A DNA stretch of 5,545 nt from Woeseiaceae bacterium. Lineage in GTDB: Bacteria > Pseudomonadota > Gammaproteobacteria > Steroidobacterales > Woeseiaceae. The notes below the pieces were generated by a model. The model was not told where the DNA came from. It saw only the letters and a list, made by a program, of their open reading frames with translations, and ran no database searches. This document shows, one piece after another, positions 1-5,545 of the stretch. Every line of letters begins with the position of its first letter. The first letter of the stretch is position 1. The stretch covers positions 1 through 5,545 of the forward strand of contig WTCH01000382.1 in the NCBI GenBank assembly GCA_013138675.1, written 5' to 3'. A program made the position numbers and the translations under genes.

Positions 1-1
1 C

Positions 2-109
2 AAGACAACCGAGATCAGGCTGATCGCGGTTGTCGCGGCAGTGGCGTCATTCGCCTTCATCGTCGGCGCGGCGCTGACCAAGTCACCGCTCAGCTGGCTG
101 GCGTATTGA
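2..109 (+). CDS. C-terminal end of a small membrane protein, probably SirB2 family (partial)
   Basis: The window opens inside this gene; 35 codons remain before a TGA at 107-109. The visible residues start with a short charged stretch (KTTEIR), followed by one hydrophobic helix of about 20 residues (LIAVVAAVASFAFIVGAAL) and a short tail, TKSPLSWLAY. A last transmembrane helix followed by an ALTKSPL-type ending resembles SirB2 family proteins (invasion-gene regulator SirB type) as I remember them, but too little is left for a firm family call. The reading frame is open from the window edge to the stop, and codon use is GC-rich like the neighbours. It converges on the kinase gene from the other strand and overlaps its extended 3' end by 27 bp. 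A REP doublet begins one base after the stop. It is more likely a real gene end than a chance frame; the family name is tentative. Confidence 0.6.
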   Translation, partial: KTTEIRLIAVVAAVASFAFIVGAALTKSPLSWLAY

Positions 110-1789
110 TCGCCCGCTGGGGCGGGCTCCTACAGACGCACGAATTTGGACTTGTAGGAGCCCGCCCCAGCGGGCGACCTGTAAATCTGCGGGTACTTCG
201 CCCGTAAGGGTCGCGATTCTCGCCGCCGCAAGTAGCCGGCCAGTGTTAACCGGCTTGTTCATCAATGTGCTGTTGTCGACCGGCTGCGCATCCTTGACGA
301 TCTTCGAGGTGTCGCCCGTCACGATAAAAGCCGGAATATTCAGGCCGTAGTGGTCCCGAATGTCGGTCACGGCCTCAACGCCGGTTGAGCCATCGAGCAG
401 GTGAAAGTCGGATACGATCAGTGAAGGCACATCATCGAGGTGATTGAGCAGCGCGCGCGCCTCTGTCGCTGACGCTGCCGTCGCTACCTTGTATCCCTCG
501 GCTTCGAGCAGCATTCCCCAGGCGTTGGCGACATTAACGTCGTCTTCAATAAGTATGACAAGCCCGGTAGCGGCCTCCTCAGCGACAAAGTGCCCAGGCT
601 CGTCATCGTCAATGTGCTCGCCAACCGGACCGACGATGGGCATGCTGACGGTAAAGAGCGACCCTTTGCCAGGCTCTGATTCAACACCGATGTCGTGCCT
701 GAGCAGGTCCGCAAGCCTGCGAACGATCGCGAGCCCGAGTCCAAAACCCTCTTTGCTGCCGCCCGGCGACTTGACCTGGTGAAATTCCTGGAAGATGGCT
801 TCCTGTTGGTCCTCGTTGATGCCGATTCCCGTATCTTCGACCTCGATGTGGCATCGGCCTTCGCGCTCAAAACAACGCACGGTTACTTTGCCTTTATCTG
901 TGTAACGGATCGCGTTACTGACGAGATTCTGAACAACCTCACCCAGCAGATTGGGGTCTGAGCGAACAACCGACGTGCACGGTACCGCTTCGAACTTGAG
1001 GCCTTTGTGTTGCGCCTGGCGTGCAAATTCCGCCGCGAGCCGATCCGTCAGGCGGTGCATTGGAAAATCCTCAAAATCGGGTGTTACGGCGCCAGCATCG
1101 AGCCTGCTGATGTCGAGTAGCGAATTGAGAAGGTTGGTCATGGCCGTCAACGAATGATCCTGATTCTCGATCATCTCAAGCGCTTTCGCGTCCTTGACTG
1201 TGCGCCGCAGGGCGCCGTTGAGCAGGCTCAGGGCCTGCACGGGCTGCCGCAGATCATGGCTTGCGGCCGCAAGGAAAGCGCTATTGGCCTTGTTGGCCCG
1301 CTCGGCCTCCTGCTTTGCCGCGATGATTTCCTGTTCCATGCGCTTGCGGTTCGTTACGTCACGGATAACGCTCGACACAAATGAGGCTTTCGGTGTGGAC
1401 ACCGGGCTCAGGCTGATTTCCACCGGAAACTCGCTGCCGTTCTTACGTTGGCCAATCAGCTCCATGCCCACGCCCATGGGGCGCAGACTGGGCGTATCGG
1501 AGAAATTTTCCCGATGACCGACATGTGAATTGCGAACGCGATCGGGCAGCAACATCTCGATTTTGTTGCCGATCAGCTCTTCGCGATCGTAGCCGAACAT
1601 TTTCTCTGTCTGGCCGTTGACGATCGCAATTTCACCGTCGTCGTCCACGATAATCATCGCGTCGGGGGCCGATTCGATCAGAACGCGAAAATACGCCTCC
1701 GATTCCTCGGCCTGCAACTTGTCTGTGCCCATGAAGCTGGCCATATCAGTACTGGATATCGAGAGTATACCGTGGTGAGATACGCACAT
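83..1789 (-). CDS. PAS-domain hybrid sensor histidine kinase with C-terminal receiver domain
   Basis: The product (568 aa) is a soluble hybrid kinase with no membrane segment. A PAS domain lies at about 31-150, followed by a short linker helix and HisKA with the phosphoacceptor motif SHDLRQP (H178). The HATPase_c domain has an N-box (N288, N292), G1 DTGIGI (319-324) and G2 GFGLGL (348-353). The receiver domain at about 410-525 has the acidic pair D416/D417, phosphoacceptor D461, T491 and K512. It should autophosphorylate H178 and pass the phosphate to D461. There is no output or Hpt domain, so a further partner is expected elsewhere. The PAS domain has a His (H89) in the place of the FixL haem ligand, but the oxygen-contacting Arg is replaced by Met (M109). 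Residues 538-568 (from codon 178-176 onward) are encoded by the REP doublet and the antisense of the upstream gene, and do not look like receiver sequence. The start is uncertain: ATG at 1789, or ATG at 1732 just before the conserved part. It is divergent from the cbb3 operon, so regulation of that operon is plausible but inferred. Confidence 0.93.
   Translation of the reverse strand: MCVSHHGILSISSTDMASFMGTDKLQAEESEAYFRVLIESAPDAMIIVDDDGEIAIVNGQTEKMFGYDREELIGNKIEMLLPDRVRNSHVGHRENFSDTPSLRPMGVGMELIGQRKNGSEFPVEISLSPVSTPKASFVSSVIRDVTNRKRMEQEIIAAKQEAERANKANSAFLAAASHDLRQPVQALSLLNGALRRTVKDAKALEMIENQDHSLTAMTNLLNSLLDISRLDAGAVTPDFEDFPMHRLTDRLAAEFARQAQHKGLKFEAVPCTSVVRSDPNLLGEVVQNLVSNAIRYTDKGKVTVRCFEREGRCHIEVEDTGIGINEDQQEAIFQEFHQVKSPGGSKEGFGLGLAIVRRLADLLRHDIGVESEPGKGSLFTVSMPIVGPVGEHIDDDEPGHFVAEEAATGLVILIEDDVNVANAWGMLLEAEGYKVATAASATEARALLNHLDDVPSLIVSDFHLLDGSTGVEAVTDIRDHYGLNIPAFIVTGDTSKIVKDAQPVDNSTLMNKPVNTGRLLAAARIATLTGEVPADLQVARWGGLLQVQIRASVGARPSGRSIRQPAER
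110..177. repeat. REP doublet (REPIN / BIME-like) with 25-bp perfect inverted arms
   Basis: Bases 110-134 and 153-177 are perfect inverted copies of each other (25 bp), separated by an 18-base loop (135-152). Each arm has REP anatomy: a GTAG head (154-157 on +; 133-130 on -), then GAG, then a hairpin with a 6-bp GC stem (GCCCGC/GCGGGC at 160-165/170-175 and 112-117/122-127) and a 4-base loop. GTAG-headed palindromes paired head to head are the hallmark of REPINs, which are mobilised in trans by RAYT (TnpA-REP) transposases in many gammaproteobacteria. The element sits between two converging genes, the usual place for REPs, and could fold into a strong stem in either transcript. No T-run follows, so it is not a classical intrinsic terminator. 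It lies within the open frame of the kinase. Confidence 0.85.
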
Positions 1790-1906
1790 TGATAGCCTAT
1801 GAGGCGCGGCAAGCGCATACGTATCCCTACCTATGCGTATCGATTTGGTCGCCTGCTAGCCTCGCGGCTGTCCGCAAACGTCCAGAATCAAACAGGGGTC
1901 CGTCCA
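1790..1906. promoter_or_regulatory. Divergent control region between the kinase and ccoN
   Basis: This 117-bp stretch must hold the control signals for the oxidase operon and at least part of those for the kinase. Together with its left edge it contains three copies of a GATACG/CGTATC hexamer (1779-1784 as GATACG; 1820-1825 and 1836-1841 as CGTATC, the last two 16 bp apart). The outer copies extend to an 8-bp inverted repeat, GATACGCA (1779-1786) and TGCGTATC (1834-1841). A further inverted pair is CGCATA (1814-1819) with TATGCG (1832-1837). No convincing -35/-10 pair for ccoN and no FNR/Anr-type TTGAT-N4-ATCAA box is visible. On the minus strand TATACT (complement of 1764-1769) could be a -10 element for the kinase, which would favour the inner kinase start. 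That the region is regulatory follows from the divergent layout; the specific motifs are unproven. Confidence 0.45.
1894..1898 (+). promoter_or_regulatory. Ribosome binding site supporting the TTG start of ccoN
   Basis: AGGGG lies 8 bases before the TTG at 1907. The in-frame ATG at 1799 has no Shine-Dalgarno-like sequence before it and would add 36 Arg-rich residues that CcoN proteins do not normally have. The site therefore decides the start in favour of 1907. Confidence 0.6.
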
Positions 1907-3346
1907 TTGGACACAGCAGCTTCATATAACGACAAAGTAGTGCGCCAATTCACGATCATGACCGTGGTCTGGGGCATCGTGGGCATGCTCGTCGGCATTA
2001 TCATCGCGGCCCAACTGATGTGGCCGGCGCTGAACTTCGACCTGCCATTCCTTACATACGGCCGCTTGCGGCCATTGCATACAAACGCGGTCATCTTCGC
2101 GTTTGGTGGTTCGGCGCTATTCGCGACGTCCTATTACGTTGTGCAACGTACGTGCCACGTCCGACTTGCTTTCAGCAAGCTCGCAGCATTCACGTTCTGG
2201 GGCTGGCAAGCCGTTATTGTGCTCGCTGCCGTGACGCTGCCGCTCGGTATTACTCAAAGTAAGGAGTACGCCGAGCTCGAGTGGCCCATCGACTTGCTGA
2301 TTACTGTCGTCTGGGTCGCCTATGCGATTGTGTTCTTCACGACGATCGGCAAGCGCCGCATCAAGCATATTTACGTAGCCAACTGGTTCTACGGCGCCTT
2401 CATAATTACCGTCGCCGTATTGCACATTTTCAATAACCTGGCGATTCCGGTAACGCTGACCAAGTCGTACACGATCTACACCGGTGTCGTCGATGCGATG
2501 ATGCAGTGGTGGTATGGCCACAATGCGGTCGGCTTTTTCCTGACCGCCGGCTTCCTCGGCATGATGTACTACTTCGTGCCCAAGCAGGCCGGGCGGCCAG
2601 TCTACTCCTACCGTCTTTCGGTAGTGCATTTCTGGTCACTGATCGCTATCTACATGTGGGCCGGGCCCCATCACTTGCATTACACGTCGCTGCCTGACTG
2701 GGCGCAGACACTCGGGATGGTGTTTTCGATCATCCTGCTGGCACCGTCCTGGGGCGGCATGATCAACGGCATCATGACGGTGTCTGGCGCCTGGCATAAG
2801 CTTCGCTCAGACCCGATTCTCAAGTTCATGATCGTCGCACTGTCGTTCTACGGCATGTCGACATTCGAAGGCCCGATGATGTCGATCAAGACCGTCAACG
2901 CCTTGTCGCATTACACCGAATGGACGATCGGTCACGTGCACGCTGGCGCCCTGGGCTGGGTTGCAATGATGACGATTGGCTCGATCTATTGCCTGCTACC
3001 AAGGCTCTATAACCGCGACGGCATGTACAGCACCAAGCTCATCGACGTGCATTTCTGGACTTCAACGATCGGCGTTGTCCTGTACGCGGTAGCTCTGTGG
3101 GTGGCAGGCATCGGAGAAGGCCTGATGTCACGCGCCGTGAACAGTGACGGCACGCTGACGTACGCGTTTATCGAGATTCTGGCATCGAAATATCCGTACT
3201 ACGGTATGCGTCTGCTCGGTGGGGTGATCTTCTTTGTTGGCATGATCATCATGGCCTACAACGTCTGGAAGACCATCTCGAAAGAAAAGCCGGCGCCTGT
3301 CGCTGTGATGGACCCGGTGGAGAGGAGCGGCCCCGATGCGTCATGA
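1907..3346 (+). CDS. ccoN: cbb3-type cytochrome c oxidase subunit I (CcoN)
   Basis: This is the catalytic subunit of the cbb3 oxidase in the inner membrane. It carries haem b and the haem b3-CuB centre, reduces O2 to water and pumps protons. Counting from the TTG start (479 aa, the usual size, about 12 hydrophobic helices), the ligands expected for the family are all present. H58 in RPLHTN and H345 bind haem b, and H343 in IGHVHAG binds haem b3. H205 in WWYGHN with H255 and H256 in WAGPHH bind CuB. Y249 matches the Tyr cross-linked to the CuB His in this family. The early motif YNDKVVRQF starts about ten residues after the TTG, as in known CcoN proteins, which supports this start over the ATG at 1799. 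It is the first gene of the operon and its last 11 bases overlap ccoO. Nothing suggests loss of function. Confidence 0.97.
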   Translation: MDTAASYNDKVVRQFTIMTVVWGIVGMLVGIIIAAQLMWPALNFDLPFLTYGRLRPLHTNAVIFAFGGSALFATSYYVVQRTCHVRLAFSKLAAFTFWGWQAVIVLAAVTLPLGITQSKEYAELEWPIDLLITVVWVAYAIVFFTTIGKRRIKHIYVANWFYGAFIITVAVLHIFNNLAIPVTLTKSYTIYTGVVDAMMQWWYGHNAVGFFLTAGFLGMMYYFVPKQAGRPVYSYRLSVVHFWSLIAIYMWAGPHHLHYTSLPDWAQTLGMVFSIILLAPSWGGMINGIMTVSGAWHKLRSDPILKFMIVALSFYGMSTFEGPMMSIKTVNALSHYTEWTIGHVHAGALGWVAMMTIGSIYCLLPRLYNRDGMYSTKLIDVHFWTSTIGVVLYAVALWVAGIGEGLMSRAVNSDGTLTYAFIEILASKYPYYGMRLLGGVIFFVGMIIMAYNVWKTISKEKPAPVAVMDPVERSGPDAS

Positions 3347-3944
3347 GACTATAGAGAAAAACGTCAACCTGATGATGATTCTGATCGTCGTTGCGATCAG
3401 CATTGGCGGCCTGATCGAGATCGTTCCACTAATGCTGAGTTCCGACGCGACCGAGCCTGACGAAGGCATCGCGCCCTACTCCGCTTTGCGGCTCGCGGGA
3501 CGCGACGTTTACGTTCGCGAAGGTTGCTACAACTGCCACTCGCAGATGATCCGGCCGTTCCGCAGCGAAACCGAGCGCTATGGCCCCTACACGACTGCGG
3601 GAGAGACCGTCTACGACCGGCCGTTCCAGTTCGGTTCCAAGCGCACAGGACCTGATCTTGCGCGCGTCGGTGGCCGTTACAGCGACGACTGGCAGCGCCT
3701 GCACCTTATGGACCCGCGCGCACTGGTTCCCGAGTCGAACATGCCGGCCTACCCGTGGCTGGCGGAGGCCCAGGTGGATCCTGAATTGGTAACAGCCAAG
3801 TTGCGCGTTCTCAGGCTTCTTGGCGACCCCTACACCGATGAGCAAGTTGCGTCGGCAGCAAGCGAGGTCGAAGGCAGAACCGAATTGGATGCGCTCATCG
3901 CGTATTTGCAGGAACTCGGTATCAATCGCAGGGCACGCAGGTAA
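3336..3944 (+). CDS. ccoO: cbb3-type cytochrome c oxidase subunit II, monohaem cytochrome c (CcoO)
   Basis: CcoO is a membrane-anchored monohaem cytochrome c that passes electrons towards haem b in CcoN. The product is 202 aa, normal for the family. It has one N-terminal transmembrane helix (about 10-34), then a periplasmic domain with the haem-attachment motif CYNCH (64-68) followed by SQMIRPFRSE. The likely axial Met is M136 in ESNMPAYPW, both hallmark CcoO sequences. A GGAGAGGAG ribosome binding site (3318-3326) lies inside the end of ccoN, 9 bases before the ATG. The coding regions overlap by 11 bp, so the two subunits are probably translated together. The haem is added in the periplasm by the cytochrome c maturation machinery, which is not in this window. 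Confidence 0.97.
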   Translation: MRHETIEKNVNLMMILIVVAISIGGLIEIVPLMLSSDATEPDEGIAPYSALRLAGRDVYVREGCYNCHSQMIRPFRSETERYGPYTTAGETVYDRPFQFGSKRTGPDLARVGGRYSDDWQRLHLMDPRALVPESNMPAYPWLAEAQVDPELVTAKLRVLRLLGDPYTDEQVASAASEVEGRTELDALIAYLQELGINRRARR

Positions 3945-3950
3945 GGACCA

Positions 3951-4121
3951 ATGGATATCAACGACCTCCGCGGATTTCTGACTGCCGTACTGCTGTTTTC
4001 ATTTGTCGGGCTTGTTGTCTGGGCCTGGAGCAGCCGCCGCAGAGCTGAATTTGACGCCAGCGCGGCGCTGCCACTCGAAGAGGATCAACACATGACTACC
4101 AACGGACAGGAGAAAAACTGA
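3951..4121 (+). CDS. ccoQ: cbb3-type oxidase accessory subunit CcoQ
   Basis: This is a small single-helix membrane protein of 56 aa. It begins MDINDLRGF, followed by a hydrophobic helix at about 9-26 that ends in WAWSSRRR, and then a hydrophilic, acidic tail (LPLEEDQH). This is the typical layout and length of CcoQ (FixQ), which helps keep CcoP attached and the oxidase complex stable; it binds no cofactor. The ATG lies 6 bases after the ccoO stop, with AAGGA (3943-3947) as a closely spaced ribosome binding site. Its stop overlaps the ccoP start by one base (TGATG). Position between ccoO and ccoP is the canonical one, so the call is firm although CcoQ sequences diverge widely. Confidence 0.93.
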   Translation: MDINDLRGFLTAVLLFSFVGLVVWAWSSRRRAEFDASAALPLEEDQHMTTNGQEKN

Positions 4122-5011
4122 TGCCTGCATTCTGGGCCTGGTTCGTTGCGGCCGGCACGATCGCGTTCGTTATCTGGTGCGTCTACCTGATCAGTTGGGC
4201 GGGTAAGCAGGGGCCACAAAACAAGGAAGACGAAGACCTCGTCGGTCACGTGTGGGACGGCGACCTCGAAGAGTGGAACAACCCGGCACCGAAGTGGTGG
4301 CTGTACCTGTACTTCATCACGATTGCCTGGGCAGTCGGCTACATGATCGTCTATCCCGGCATTGGCGCCTTCGACGGGCTCTTCGGGTGGAGCCAGGAAG
4401 GCCAGTACGAGCAAGAAATGCAGGCAGCCGAAGCGCGCTACGAGCCGATTTATGAGGCCTTTGCAGCGATGGAATTCGAAGACCTCGTGAAAGACCCTGA
4501 TGCCGTTGCCCTGGGTGGCAGCCTTTTCGCCAGTTATTGCACGACGTGCCACGGCTCCGATGCGCGCGGCGCGACCGGCTATCCCAACCTCACTGATGCT
4601 GACTGGCAGTGGGGCAGCAGCGAGAAAGACATCATCACGACAATTACGAATGGACGTAATGCGGTCATGACCCCATGGGCCCAGATTCTCGGGTCTGACG
4701 AGGCAGTCGATAACATGGTCAACTACGTGCAGAGCCTCTCCGGCACTGTTGAGGCCGGCGATGGCGCCGAGAGCGCCAGGACCCAGTTCACGACGTTTTG
4801 TGCCGCATGTCACCTGCCAACCGGTACTGGAAACCCGGTGCTGGGCGCTCCAAACCTGACGGATAGCACCTGGCTTTATGGCTCATCGGCAGAAGCAATT
4901 CGAACCACAATCGAGCAAGGTCGCCAGGGCCAAATGCCGGCGCATGGTGAATTTCTTGGCGAAAATCGCACAAGAATCCTTGCTGCGTATGTTTACAGCC
5001 TTTCCCAATAA
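4121..5011 (+). CDS. ccoP: cbb3-type cytochrome c oxidase subunit III, dihaem cytochrome c (CcoP)
   Basis: CcoP is the dihaem cytochrome c through which electrons from soluble donors usually enter the oxidase. The 296-aa product has two N-terminal hydrophobic helices (about 5-26 and 58-79), joined by a loop with the characteristic DGDLEEWNNPAPKWW segment (46-60). Two cytochrome c domains follow. The first has CTTCH (140-144) with probable axial Met M183 in VMTPW; the second has CAACH (227-231) with probable axial Met M272 in QMPAH. Both domains carry a PNLTD motif after the haem site (155-159 and 244-248), showing they are related repeats. AGGAG (4108-4112) gives a good ribosome binding site 8 bases before the ATG, and the start overlaps the ccoQ stop by one base. 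The protein is near family length, with no defect visible. Confidence 0.97.
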   Translation: MPAFWAWFVAAGTIAFVIWCVYLISWAGKQGPQNKEDEDLVGHVWDGDLEEWNNPAPKWWLYLYFITIAWAVGYMIVYPGIGAFDGLFGWSQEGQYEQEMQAAEARYEPIYEAFAAMEFEDLVKDPDAVALGGSLFASYCTTCHGSDARGATGYPNLTDADWQWGSSEKDIITTITNGRNAVMTPWAQILGSDEAVDNMVNYVQSLSGTVEAGDGAESARTQFTTFCAACHLPTGTGNPVLGAPNLTDSTWLYGSSAEAIRTTIEQGRQGQMPAHGEFLGENRTRILAAYVYSLSQ

Positions 5012-5028
5012 GCGCTCAATGAACGGCA

Positions 5029-5316
5029 GTGATTCACGAAAAGTACAGAGGCGCGCGGAAGTGGAGTCGTAACAAACAGGCGGTTGCGACCGTTATCTGG
5101 ATATCATTTCTAGCAGCTTCGGTCGCAACGATGCTGTTTTTCGCGGTGTTTGACCCAACTGAACTCATTGCAACGCTTAACGTCGATATCGATATCGGTC
5201 GGCAAAGTGGCTACGCGGTCGGCTTCTTCTTTTTCTGGATTGTGTCAGCCGGTTGTTCTGCGGTAACCGCCTGGCTGGTACGCACGGCTCCGAAACGCGA
5301 CCAATCTCGCCAATGA
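5029..5316 (+). CDS. Two-helix membrane protein of unassigned function between ccoP and ccoG
   Basis: The 95-aa product is not one I can name. It has a basic N-terminus (about 1-17, many Arg/Lys), a first transmembrane helix at about 19-40 (ending MLFFAVFDP), a short outer loop (about 42-61), a second helix at about 62-84 (YAVGFFFFWIVSAGCSAV), and a basic tail. The positive charge at both ends predicts both termini in the cytoplasm. It has no haem or metal motif; its one Cys (C76) lies in helix 2. It does not look like CcoH (FixH), CcoS or CcoI. I have the impression that similar small proteins with an FFxxxDP and a GFFxFW motif occur near ccoG in other proteobacteria, but cannot confirm it. 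The GTG at 5029 is the only usual start after the in-frame stop at 5020-5022, and its ribosome binding site is weak. It lies 18 bp after ccoP and overlaps ccoG by 4 bp (ATGA), so it is part of the operon; a role in oxidase assembly or stability is inferred from context. Confidence 0.8.
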   Translation: MIHEKYRGARKWSRNKQAVATVIWISFLAASVATMLFFAVFDPTELIATLNVDIDIGRQSGYAVGFFFFWIVSAGCSAVTAWLVRTAPKRDQSRQ

Positions 5317-5545
5317 GCGAACCTGCCCAATCTGATCAGCCGCGCGCCGCGGCGCTCTATGAAAGTGCCAAGAAGATCTATCCGCGAGAGATCGACGGCC
5401 GCTTTGCGAAGCTGTCCAAGCTTGCAACCTACGCGCTGCTGGGTCTCTTTTACGCAGTGCCATGGCTCATGTGGGACGAGCGCCAGGCGTTCTTGTTCGA
5501 CTTGCCGGCTCGCAAGTTCTATCTGCTCGGCCTGACATTGTGGCC
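5313..5545 (+). CDS. ccoG: CcoG (FixG/RdxA family) cytochrome c oxidase accessory protein, N-terminal part
   Basis: The first 77 codons are present; the gene runs off the window. Residues 15-34 (LYESAKKIYPRE, then a GRFAKL motif) and 52-70 (LMWDERQAFLFDLPARKFY) match the strongly conserved N-terminus of CcoG. CcoG is a membrane protein with ferredoxin-type 4Fe-4S clusters, reported to reduce copper for delivery to the CuB site of cbb3 oxidases. The first transmembrane helix lies at about 36-54. The cluster-binding Cys motifs should lie beyond the window end and cannot be checked here. The ATG overlaps the stop of the preceding small gene (ATGA), so its translation is probably coupled to that gene. 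A ccoG downstream of ccoP is the common arrangement in proteobacteria. Confidence 0.95.
   Translation, partial: MSEPAQSDQPRAAALYESAKKIYPREIDGRFAKLSKLATYALLGLFYAVPWLMWDERQAFLFDLPARKFYLLGLTLW

Noticed and set aside
110..177. The inverted repeat as a rho-independent terminator
   Set aside because: The stem is long and GC-rich but no T-run follows on either strand, and the GTAG heads with internal hairpins identify a REP doublet. It may still slow transcription, but that is not the best description.
1789..1802. TTGAT at 1789-1793 as half of an FNR/Anr box
   Set aside because: The second half-site after four bases reads TATGA instead of ATCAA and matches only one of five positions. The ATCAA at 1887-1891 has no TTGAT partner at the correct spacing and lies too close to the TTG start.
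2117..2629. Long open frame of 170 codons on the minus strand within ccoN
   Set aside because: It lies wholly antisense to well-conserved CcoN helices, has no family resemblance and reflects the GC-rich codon pattern of the real gene. The similar antisense frames in ccoO and ccoP (3429-3845, 4085-4813) are rejected for the same reason.
5019..5072. ATG at 5019 as the start of the gene after ccoP
   Set aside because: It opens a frame that stops after 17 codons and is out of frame with the two-helix protein; the GTG at 5029 gives the membrane protein directly without a frameshift.
5185..5196. 12-bp palindrome GATATCGATATC as an operator
   Set aside because: It encodes the alternating Asp-Ile residues of the small membrane protein and lies mid-gene with no promoter context, so codon repetition explains it.

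Overview
This window carries the start of a cbb3-type (C-family) haem-copper cytochrome oxidase operon, with a divergently transcribed hybrid sensor histidine kinase upstream of it. The gene order, the close resemblance of CcoN, CcoQ and CcoG to gammaproteobacterial proteins, a probable SirB2-type gene end and a GTAG-headed REP doublet all suggest a gammaproteobacterium that respires at low oxygen. I cannot name the genus; a marine or sediment lineage is only a guess.

Layout. Bases 2-109 (+) are the last 35 codons of a small membrane protein, probably SirB2 family. A 68-bp REP doublet (REPIN-like, 110-177) starts directly after its stop codon. The PAS / HisKA / HATPase / receiver hybrid kinase (83-1789, -) converges on it, and its reading frame runs through the whole REP element, so the last 31 residues come from the element and from the antisense of the neighbouring gene. 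A divergent intergenic region of about 117 bp (1790-1906; larger if the kinase starts further in) separates the kinase from the oxidase operon. It holds GATACG/CGTATC repeats but no recognisable FNR/Anr box.

The operon then reads ccoN (1907-3346, probable TTG start), ccoO (3336-3944), ccoQ (3951-4121), ccoP (4121-5011), an unassigned two-helix membrane protein of 95 residues (5029-5316), and the N-terminal part of ccoG (5313 to the window end). The cistrons are tightly packed and several overlap, which indicates one transcript with translational coupling.

How they work together. CcoO and CcoP are membrane-anchored c-type cytochromes that pass electrons to the haem b / haem b3-CuB centre of CcoN. 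There oxygen is reduced to water and protons are pumped. CcoQ helps keep the complex stable. CcoG is an assembly factor linked to copper delivery to CuB. The kinase has no DNA-binding domain; its position suggests, but does not prove, a role in controlling the oxidase genes. All key oxidase ligands are present, so the oxidase looks functional. The parts least explained by known families are the small protein before ccoG, the kinase and its promoter region, and the REP-encoded kinase tail. No stretch longer than 300 bases lacks a gene.
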